Below, one piece after another: positions 6,310 to 11,838 of a stretch of 11,838 bases of DNA. A model generated the notes under the pieces. It saw only the letters and a program-made list of their open reading frames with translations, searched no databases and was not told where the DNA came from. Source of the stretch: Rickettsiaceae bacterium (GTDB lineage: Bacteria > Pseudomonadota > Alphaproteobacteria > Rickettsiales > Rickettsiaceae); assembly GCA_028372485.1 (NCBI GenBank), contig JAOMYS010000023.1, forward strand, positions 1-11,838. Reading direction: 5' to 3'. How positions within the stretch are numbered: position 1 is the stretch's first letter; each line of letters opens with the position of its first letter. The position numbers and the translations under genes are program-made.

Positions 6310-7485
6310 ATGAAGAATAACGAAATTACAGTAGAGCAAACATCAAGCGCAAACATTAATACAAACACCACAAATGAAAAATCTACAGCTACACAAATAC
6401 TGAATCCTCCGCAAATACCCGAGATTTCAGTCAAAAGCTTAGACATAAATAACATTGAGAAAAGCAAATCTAATTTAAGCGAATCCTTCCAAGCAAAGCT
6501 TAAGAAGAAAATAGAAAAAGAAGTGCGAAAAAATCTCGAAAAACAGTTACGAGAAAAACTCATACAAGAAGAGGTTCATAAGCGCATATTAGAAAACAAA
6601 GATATAGAAGGAGAAATACAAAAAAGGGTAGAGCTTCAAAGAAATGAAATAATAGAAAAAGAAACTCAAAAGCGTATAGAAGATCAAAAAGAAGAAATTA
6701 CAGCGGAAATTAAAAAGAATTTAGAGAATAGTATCTCTGAATATGACATCTCCAGAATGGTAAATCAAACATTATATGATTACAACCAAGGCTCAGAGAA
6801 CTCTTCAATTGATTTAAATGGAGATGATGAAAATGATATACATATTGATGCAATAAAAAACCTAGCTCCAAATCAAAACATCCTTGACAAAACTCCAGCA
6901 TCTCCAAGGGCAAAGAAAAATGCATCCCAGAATTTAGTTCAAGAGTTAGAAGATCATGAGACTATAGACCAATTAGCAGAAGAATTCCTTCAAGATTTAA
7001 AAGACGATCATATCAAAATCACATCCGTTAAACAATTAAAGGATATATTGAAGAATCCAGAAAAAGAGGAATATAAGCTTGAGATAGAAACGATACAGCA
7101 TTTAAAAAAATTAGATAAAGAAGAGAAGAAGGAGTTATTCAATAAAATAGCAGATATTGAAAATTTTAAAATTGAAGATATCGAGAACCCTAGCCTAACT
7201 GATAGATTTCTAAGCTTCTTCAAAGATAACCTCCAAGCGCCATTAATGACATTCATCAATAAAGCTGATGACGCTTTTGATGAGTTAGTTGAAAAAGGAG
7301 CGGCTGTACTGAAGGAAGAGGTGAAAGAAAATATGGGTAGCGGTACATTCTCTCAGACTGTAAATGAAGTGATAGACGGTGGCAAAGATGCAATGCAGAA
7401 TCTCTATGAACCAGGAGACCTAGTCAATTCAGAACAAACTGAACAACAAGTAATAGGAGGTAATACACAACCAGAACAAGCATAA
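6310..7485 (+). CDS. uncharacterised charged coiled-coil protein, paralogue of the 7640-8689 product
   Basis: I do not recognise a named family. The 391-residue product has a polar N-terminus rich in Asn, Thr and Ser (1-50). A long Lys/Glu-rich helix follows (about 55-140), with an imperfect 14-17 residue repeat of the form E-x-x-K-[RN]-[ILV] near 71, 88, 102, 118 and 133, typical of a coiled coil. Next come an acidic low-complexity linker (about 155-215) and a compact segment (224-287) with FLQDLKDD, ILKNP and LEIETI, shared with the neighbouring paralogue. Amphipathic helices (about 295-365) and a Gln/Glu-rich tail end the protein. No signal peptide or transmembrane segment is seen, so a cytoplasmic or secreted protein is possible. 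The ATG at 6310 follows only a weak AAAGA site. An effector role is conceivable in a Rickettsiales host-associated bacterium, but that is speculation. Confidence 0.85.
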   Translation: MKNNEITVEQTSSANINTNTTNEKSTATQILNPPQIPEISVKSLDINNIEKSKSNLSESFQAKLKKKIEKEVRKNLEKQLREKLIQEEVHKRILENKDIEGEIQKRVELQRNEIIEKETQKRIEDQKEEITAEIKKNLENSISEYDISRMVNQTLYDYNQGSENSSIDLNGDDENDIHIDAIKNLAPNQNILDKTPASPRAKKNASQNLVQELEDHETIDQLAEEFLQDLKDDHIKITSVKQLKDILKNPEKEEYKLEIETIQHLKKLDKEEKKELFNKIADIENFKIEDIENPSLTDRFLSFFKDNLQAPLMTFINKADDAFDELVEKGAAVLKEEVKENMGSGTFSQTVNEVIDGGKDAMQNLYEPGDLVNSEQTEQQVIGGNTQPEQA

Positions 7486-7531
7486 TATCCACCTAACTGC
7501 AAGATATTACGGCTCCTTAAAACCGCAAAAT

Positions 7532-7561
7532 TATGCCCCGCAAATTACTTAGCGGGGCATA
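7532..7561. terminator. strong GC-rich hairpin between the two paralogous genes
   Basis: TATGCCCCGC (7532-7541) and GCGGGGCATA (7552-7561) form a perfect 10-bp stem around a 10-nt loop, 47 bp after the upstream stop codon. No T-run follows on the plus strand; on the minus strand AATTTT follows almost at once. It may stop or stabilise the upstream transcript, or terminate antisense transcription. The structure is certain, the role is not. Confidence 0.5.
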
Positions 7562-7639
7562 TACCACACATAAGAGAGGAGCAATTTTTGTAAGCATAGT
7601 ACCAAATCTTAAACACCCACAAATCAGATAGGTATCACT

Positions 7640-8689
7640 ATGAAGAAGCAAGAAGAATCTCAAACAATAATATACAAAATTGATAGCTCAGAGAGTACTG
7701 GATCTATAACAGAGCCAACTAAACTGCTCATACAAAACAAAATAGCCAAGTTGATGCAGAAGAAAGAGGTGCAAAAGAAAATTAAAAAACAAGTAAAAAA
7801 AGAAATAGAAAAAGCATTTAATCAAGAAATCCAAAAGCAACTCAATACCCAGCTGGAATCAGCATCAGAACAGTCATCAGACGATATAGAATCTATAAAA
7901 TTCTTTGATCCAGAATGTGATCTTATTAGGCAAACCAGCATTAACATGTCGCCTGTTAAAAGCAATAAAGCCTTTAAACAAAACACAGAAAAACAGCTAT
8001 TAAAAAACTCAAAACTACTAGAGACACATGATAGACGTTTTAGCATAGAAGTGACTAAACTCGATTCTGAAGATAGCAAACAAGAACTCAACCTAATCCC
8101 TACAAAAGCAAAAGAGCACGCCATACTACCACTGAGACAAATAGAAGAATACTCCAATCCAGAACACGACTCAACACCAGCTCACTCTCCAGAAAAACAT
8201 TGGGAAAATGAAGAAGATCTGAGTCCAAGAAAAAAAGCTCACATTGAAGAGCTAGGCTTCATTAAAGGTTTTCTCCTTGATCTGAAAGAAGACAATGTCA
8301 AATGTGACTCTAAAGAAAAACTTTTAGAAATTCTAGATAATCCAAGTAACCCCAAATACTGCCTTGAAGGCGAAACTATTACAAGGATTCAAGCACTTAC
8401 CCCCCCTAGAAAAGCACTTCTGGTAGAGAAAGTATCCAAAATAGAACATTTTGAAACACACAAGTCATTCCTTCATGGATTAGGAGACGCAATTCTAGGA
8501 CAAACAAAATCTATGCTTGTTAGAGCAGCAAAAGGAAATTTAGCTCCAGATATGTCAGAGAAAGTTGAACATATGGTAGATGACATGTTTCATAAAGTAC
8601 ATGAGCATGACCACGATCAGCAGCATAAAGAAATCATAGGAGCAACTGAACTACAAACTATACCTAGCGTTGTTATACATAACGACTAA
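7640..8689 (+). CDS. uncharacterised coiled-coil protein, paralogue of the 6310-7485 product
   Basis: No named family is recognised. The 349-residue product has a short polar start, a Lys-rich helical segment (about 27-73, with KKEVQKKIKKQVKKEIEKAF) and a long Ser/Glu/Lys-rich, probably disordered middle (about 75-200). A conserved segment (209-272) aligns without gaps to residues 224-287 of the upstream protein with 26 of 64 identities, including FLxDLK, ILxNP, Y-x-LE-x-ETI and IExF. A helical part follows (273-320), then a His/Asp cluster HEHDHDQQH (321-329) that could bind metal. No signal peptide or membrane helix is seen. The only in-frame ATG is at 7640 (TAA upstream at 7610), with TAGG as a weak ribosome binding site. 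The pair probably arose by tandem duplication followed by strong divergence. Confidence 0.85.
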   Translation: MKKQEESQTIIYKIDSSESTGSITEPTKLLIQNKIAKLMQKKEVQKKIKKQVKKEIEKAFNQEIQKQLNTQLESASEQSSDDIESIKFFDPECDLIRQTSINMSPVKSNKAFKQNTEKQLLKNSKLLETHDRRFSIEVTKLDSEDSKQELNLIPTKAKEHAILPLRQIEEYSNPEHDSTPAHSPEKHWENEEDLSPRKKAHIEELGFIKGFLLDLKEDNVKCDSKEKLLEILDNPSNPKYCLEGETITRIQALTPPRKALLVEKVSKIEHFETHKSFLHGLGDAILGQTKSMLVRAAKGNLAPDMSEKVEHMVDDMFHKVHEHDHDQQHKEIIGATELQTIPSVVIHND

Positions 8690-8698
8690 ATCATAGTA

Positions 8699-8732
8699 CA
8701 ACCTATACTCATATATTACTGAGTATAGGTTG
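8699..8732. terminator. 12-bp perfect hairpin after the second paralogue
   Basis: CAACCTATACTC (8699-8710) pairs perfectly with GAGTATAGGTTG (8721-8732) around a 10-nt loop, starting 10 bp after the stop codon at 8689. A T6 run occurs only at 8751-8756, 18 nt beyond the stem, so this is not a textbook intrinsic terminator. The position and stem strength still suggest transcript 3'-end formation. Confidence 0.5.
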
Positions 8733-8737
8733 GCATC

Positions 8738-8766
8738 TTGCATACGGATATTTTTTACTATATCTT
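8738..8766 (+). promoter_or_regulatory. weak promoter candidate upstream of the PAP2 gene
   Basis: TTGCAT (8738-8743) and TATCTT (8761-8766) are 17 bp apart. Matches to consensus are modest (3/6 and 4/6), but the site lies just after the hairpin at 8699-8732 and about 36 bp before the preferred ATG at 8802. That is where a promoter for the PAP2-tatC-serS group would be expected. Confidence 0.3.
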
Positions 8767-8801
8767 TGCCTGTATTAAACAATGCCCCAAACGACTCTGT
8801 T

Positions 8802-9458
8802 ATGCTAGAAATATTTTACAACCTAATGGGACTAAATAAACATCTATTCGTGAGCATAAATTATTATTCAAACACTGGAGCAATACCTTATATCTTACAG
8901 ACCATCTCCAGTATATTTTTTATCTCTAATTTTGCGATATGCTATATTTTGGTTTGTTTATATTTCTGTTACACAACATTAAAACAAAGTAATAGAGCTG
9001 ATTATTTTATGCCAATATATTATGAGTTAGTGCGTATAGGAACGTGCTATGCATTATTCGGGTTAGGCTTTGCAGCTCTTAAATTTTCAATTAACTTACC
9101 AAGACCCTTCTGCTCTTTATCACAAGAAGAATTCATCACTATAGCAAATATATATTCCGAACGATGCTTATCCTCTTTCCCTAGCGCGCATACTGGTCTT
9201 AGCATACTTACAACATATTGCCTGTGGAAATATATGAATAACATCTTAAGAGTCATGTCATGTATCATGATATTTCTTGTGGCGATATCACGCATTACAC
9301 TTGCTATGCACTACCCTACCGATATATTGTATAGCGCACTAATAACTATGTTCATTATTTTACTAGCTAATTTCTTTTATAATCTATTAAAGGACTCAGT
9401 AATAAAAATTATAGGAAAGTTTATAATGAAATTTATTTTTAACACAAATTCTGCATAA
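8802..9458 (+). CDS. PAP2-family membrane phosphatase
   Basis: This is an integral-membrane phosphatase of the type 2 phosphatidic acid phosphatase superfamily, which acts on lipid phosphates or pyrophosphates. All three signature motifs are present, numbered from the ATG at 8802: K-x6-RP (Lys94, Arg101-Pro102), PSAH (127-130) and SR-x5-H-x3-D (Ser163-Arg164, His170, Asp174). The catalytic histidines are therefore intact. Several hydrophobic helices flank the motifs. The 218-residue form is preferred. The frame stays open to a TTG at 8730, but that codon lies in the right arm of the hairpin and the added 24 residues look unrelated; a later ATG at 8826 is also possible. The substrate cannot be told from sequence: undecaprenyl pyrophosphate, lipid A or phosphatidate are candidates. 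tatC starts 18 bp downstream. Confidence 0.88.
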   Translation: MLEIFYNLMGLNKHLFVSINYYSNTGAIPYILQTISSIFFISNFAICYILVCLYFCYTTLKQSNRADYFMPIYYELVRIGTCYALFGLGFAALKFSINLPRPFCSLSQEEFITIANIYSERCLSSFPSAHTGLSILTTYCLWKYMNNILRVMSCIMIFLVAISRITLAMHYPTDILYSALITMFIILLANFFYNLLKDSVIKIIGKFIMKFIFNTNSA

Positions 9459-9476
9459 GCAGACGCAATAACATCC

Positions 9477-10217
9477 ATGAAGGAATATAGCTTTACGGAA
9501 CATTTTCTAGAATTAAAAAAGAGAATTTTGATAATAACGATCTTTTTTTTTGTAGCTTTTGCATTGAGTTACTTTTTTAAAGAAGAATTTTTTTCACTTT
9601 CCTTAAAGCCACTGATCGAATCATTCAGTAATCATGATAGGAAGATGATCTATACTGGTCTTACAGAAGCATTTTTCTCTTATATAAAACTCTCATTATT
9701 TTCTGCATTTTGCCTAACATTACCAATGATTTGCTACCAGTGCTACGCTTTTATTGCACCAGGTCTGCACTCCCATGAGAGAAAGATAGTCTTATCTGTA
9801 CTACTCCTTTCACCTCTATTATTTTACACTGGCAGCTTTTTCTTGTTCTATGTTGTTATGCCAAAAGCTTGGGAATTTTTTCTAAGCTATGAAAATAATG
9901 ATACTGCATTACCACTAGTTCTAGAAGGAAGAATAAGTGAGTATCTATCTTTGGTCATACAATTGATGATGTCTTTTGGTCTTGCATTCCAACTCCCTAT
10001 AATTATGGTAATACTTTGTATATTAGGAGTAATTAGTTCTGACTCGTTACAACGAAAAAGAAGAATTGCCGTGGTTATTATTTTCATCGCTTCAGCAATC
10101 TTCACTCCACCTGATATAATAAGCCAGATAGCCCTTGCAATACCATTACTTTTATTATATGAACTCTCTATCGTATGGTGTAAATTCTTAAAAACTAAAG
10201 ATAAAGCAAGATGTTAG
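9477..10217 (+). CDS. tatC: Sec-independent protein translocase TatC
   Basis: TatC is the multispanning inner-membrane receptor that recognises twin-arginine signal peptides of folded export substrates. The 246-residue product shows the family marks: the N-terminal FTEHFLELKKR (6-16), TEAFFSYIK (63-71), PMICYQCYAFIAPGL with Glu101 in the following SHERK, FFLFYVVMPKAWEFF (121-135), FGLAFQLP (167-174) and FTPPDIISQ (209-217). Six hydrophobic helices are consistent with the fold. Length is normal. The ribosome binding site is poor, but the gene follows the PAP2 gene by 18 bp and overlaps serS by 7 bp, so coupled expression is likely. No tatA or tatB lies in the window. Confidence 0.96.
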   Translation: MKEYSFTEHFLELKKRILIITIFFFVAFALSYFFKEEFFSLSLKPLIESFSNHDRKMIYTGLTEAFFSYIKLSLFSAFCLTLPMICYQCYAFIAPGLHSHERKIVLSVLLLSPLLFYTGSFFLFYVVMPKAWEFFLSYENNDTALPLVLEGRISEYLSLVIQLMMSFGLAFQLPIIMVILCILGVISSDSLQRKRRIAVVIIFIASAIFTPPDIISQIALAIPLLLLYELSIVWCKFLKTKDKARC

Positions 10218-11485
10218 ACATAAAATGGATTCGTAAAAATACTGATGATTTTAAAAATTTACTCAAAAAACGTCGTATTGATGTAGACGTAGAACAGTTG
10301 CTACTTTCTGACGAAAAAAAAAGACAACTTACTACTCTAATTCAGCAATTCCAACAAGCTAAAAATGCAAAGTCAAAACGTCTAGCCTCATTAAGAGGAA
10401 AAGCATCAAAAGAATTTGAAATATTGAAACGTGATGTTCAACATATTAATGAAAAACTCTTGGAGCTTTCTGGCAACTTCGATGATAATGATGATTTTCA
10501 GTCTATCTTAGATAATATACCAAATGTTCTAGATGATAATGTTCCATATGGTACTGATGAGAGTATGAATAAGCTCATTAGCGAGTTTAAATCTCCTATA
10601 GATATGCCTTACGCAAAGGAGCATTTTGAGATTGGTAAAGATCTAGGAATGATAGATTTTGAACAAACTGCAAAAATCTCAGGAAGCAGATTTGTAACTT
10701 TAAAAGGAAAGCTCGCAAAATTAGAACGGGCTTTGATCAACTTCATGATTGATCTTCACATTGATAATGGAAAATTTGAAGAAATCTCATCACCAGTGCT
10801 GGTAAAGCCAAAAGCAATGTATAATGTTGGACAATTACCTAAATTTAGCGATGATTCATATTCTATTTCTGATAAAGATTTCAGGTTGATACCAACTGGA
10901 GAAGTAACTCTCACCAATATGGTTGCTGACTCAATATTAAAGCATGAAGACTTACCACTGCGGTATGTGAGCTATACAGAATGTTTCAGGTCAGAAGCTG
11001 GCAGCGCAGGCAAAGATACTCGTGGTATGATAAGAAATCATCAATTCGGCAAGGTAGAAATGGTAACCATTTCCACTCCGGATCAATCTGATAACGAACA
11101 TAAGAATATGCTATCTTCCGCTGAGCTTGTTTTAAAAAAACTAGATATACCATATCGTGTTATGTTGCTATGTAGTCGAGATACAGGATTCTCAGCAAGG
11201 AAAACATTCGACATTGAAGTATGGCTTCCAGGTCAGGGTAAATACAGGGAGATTGCAAGCGTTTCAAATTGCGGAGACTTTCAAGCAAGAAGGATGAAAG
11301 CAAGATATAAGGAGTTAGGATCGGATGAAACTTGCTTCGTACATACACTAAATGGTTCAGGATTAGCAGTTGGCAGAACAATGGTAGCAATAATCGAAAA
11401 TTACCAAAATGAAGATGGGTCTATCACTATCCCTGAAGCTCTGAGAGCATACATGGGAGGGGAATCGAAAATTACACAATCATAG
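10211..11485 (+). CDS. serS: serine--tRNA ligase
   Basis: Seryl-tRNA synthetase is the class II enzyme that charges tRNA-Ser. The 424-residue product has the N-terminal tRNA-binding coiled coil (about 30-100, with LTTLIQQFQQAKNAKSKRLA) followed by the catalytic core. The serine-binding TGE is at 229-231. Motif 2 starts at CFRSEAGSAGKDTRGMIRNH (258-277). The segment EIASVSNCGDFQARR (347-361) and motif 3, GLAVGRTMVAIIENY (384-398), complete the active site. All key residues seem intact and length is normal. The ATG at 10211 lies inside the end of tatC (7-bp overlap, ATGTTAG), so reinitiation or coupling is likely. It ends the plus-strand group. Confidence 0.98.
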   Translation: MLDIKWIRKNTDDFKNLLKKRRIDVDVEQLLLSDEKKRQLTTLIQQFQQAKNAKSKRLASLRGKASKEFEILKRDVQHINEKLLELSGNFDDNDDFQSILDNIPNVLDDNVPYGTDESMNKLISEFKSPIDMPYAKEHFEIGKDLGMIDFEQTAKISGSRFVTLKGKLAKLERALINFMIDLHIDNGKFEEISSPVLVKPKAMYNVGQLPKFSDDSYSISDKDFRLIPTGEVTLTNMVADSILKHEDLPLRYVSYTECFRSEAGSAGKDTRGMIRNHQFGKVEMVTISTPDQSDNEHKNMLSSAELVLKKLDIPYRVMLLCSRDTGFSARKTFDIEVWLPGQGKYREIASVSNCGDFQARRMKARYKELGSDETCFVHTLNGSGLAVGRTMVAIIENYQNEDGSITIPEALRAYMGGESKITQS

Positions 11486-11721
11486 GCAATATATAGATTC
11501 CAACTTAAAATTGACTATATTTTCCAGCACGCCTTTATTCCGTAAGTGACTGACAAGGAATCTAATAAATAAACGAATAAGTAATCTTAGCTGCCATTCC
11601 ATAGAGCAAACGTGTTTCCCTCCTTGTCGCTCCATATTTTCGCATAGTAATTCCAAATCTATTCAAGTGACCCCTTCAGTCTCTATCTGTATTATCAGTC
11701 AATACCCTTTAAAATCATTAT
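11486..11721. other. intergenic region after serS, no convincing gene
   Basis: About 235 bp hold no ORF I would accept. On the minus strand there is a strong AAGGAGGG ribosome-binding-like sequence (11618-11625) and a 40-codon ORF (11480-11602) whose ATG is 15 nt further on. This ORF overlaps the serS end by 6 bp and has no recognisable content. No transposon, tRNA, tmRNA or RNase P RNA signature was found. Confidence 0.5.
11491..11523 (+). terminator. weak terminator-like structure after serS
   Basis: ATATAG (11491-11496) pairs with CTATAT (11515-11520) and CAA with TTG inside, followed by TTT. The stem is AT-only apart from the closing G-C, so it would be weak. It is the only terminator-like structure I see just after the serS stop codon. 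Confidence 0.25.
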
Positions 11722-11838
11722 CTACCTATTGATAATATAAGTGCCTTCTTGCATTTTAGATTTCACTTTTTGATACCTTTTAGCAAAATTGCTATCTAAA
11801 GATGTTAAGCGTTCTAACTTTCCAGATTTTAATATCAA
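11722..11838 (-). CDS. possible 3' end of a gene entering from the right edge
   Basis: On the minus strand, one frame is open from the window edge for 38 codons to TAG at 11722-11724. It encodes a Lys/Ser-rich end with SLDSNFAKRYQKVKSKMQEG. The other two minus frames stop early, and a convergent neighbour for serS is plausible. A run this short can occur by chance in AT-rich DNA. No family is recognised. Confidence 0.3.
   Translation of the reverse strand: MILKSGKLERLTSLDSNFAKRYQKVKSKMQEGTYIINR

Larger units (their letters stand above)
6233..6320 (+). repeat. 13-bp direct repeat flanking the leader, 75 bp apart
   Basis: TTATGAAGAATAA is present at 6233-6245 and at 6308-6320. The offset of 75 bp equals 25 codons, so both ATGs are in the same frame and both read M-K-N. 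A partial tandem duplication of the gene start is one explanation. Confidence 0.75.

Noticed and set aside
6303..6320. Five-codon ORF (MNYEE) overlapping the start of the first paralogue
   Set aside because: It is too short to distinguish from chance; the in-frame ATG at 6310 explains the coding region better.
6297..7259. Minus-strand frames opposite the first paralogue, rich in Ser, Phe and Leu
   Set aside because: Their composition is the mirror of the Lys/Glu-rich coding strand; no family or start signal was seen.
11480..11602. Minus-strand 40-codon ORF after serS
   Set aside because: Its ATG is 15 nt from the AAGGAGGG motif, its end overlaps serS, and its sequence resembles nothing known; chance is sufficient in AT-rich DNA.
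11525..11720. Possible tmRNA, SRP RNA or RNase P RNA after serS
   Set aside because: None of the conserved cores of these RNAs, such as a T-arm with CCA end or the RNase P GAGGAAAGTC element, was found.
1..11838. CRISPR array, insertion sequence, phage attachment site or toxin-antitoxin pair
   Set aside because: No regularly spaced repeats, transposase motifs, integrase, or small paired ORFs with recognisable motifs were found on either strand.

Overview
The window looks like a chromosomal segment of an AT-rich alphaproteobacterium, most likely of the order Rickettsiales and nearer Rickettsiaceae or Midichloriaceae than Anaplasmataceae. Three points support this. The ribosomal protein sequences have a Rickettsia-like character, for example the S12 N-terminus MPTNNQLVRFGRKSK and its PDLPGVKYH segment. 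The fusA gene is joined directly to tRNA-Trp, secE and nusG with no tuf gene between them, an order I know from Rickettsia. A tatC-serS pair is also present. This placement is inference and no database was consulted.

Left part (1-6000, all on the minus strand, transcribed right to left): a compact translation and transcription operon in the order rpsL, rpsG, fusA, tRNA-Trp, secE, nusG, rplK, rplA, rplJ, rplL. It presumably continues off the left edge towards rpoB. Gaps between protein genes are mostly 7 to 34 bp, and a good sigma70-type promoter (TTGCAA, 17 bp, TATGAT) lies upstream of rpsL. This is ordinary core machinery apart from the missing tuf, a Pro at S12 position 88, and a nearly exact 33-bp tandem duplication in rplJ.

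Middle (6001-8740, plus strand): a divergent promoter region, then two genes I cannot assign to a known family (6310-7485 and 7640-8689). Their products are highly charged, predicted to form coiled coils, and paralogous: a gapless stretch of 64 residues aligns with 26 identities by hand count. The first gene is preceded by an extended -10 promoter, a 21-codon in-frame leader ORF, and two adjacent dyads able to form alternative hairpins. Each gene is followed by a long perfect hairpin with a 10-nt loop. This is the accessory and possibly undescribed part of the window.

Right part (8800-11485, plus strand): a PAP2-family membrane phosphatase with all three signature motifs, tatC for twin-arginine protein export, and serS for seryl-tRNA synthetase. 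tatC and serS overlap by 7 bp. After serS there are about 235 bp without a convincing gene. The window then ends in what may be the last 38 codons of a minus-strand gene entering from the right.
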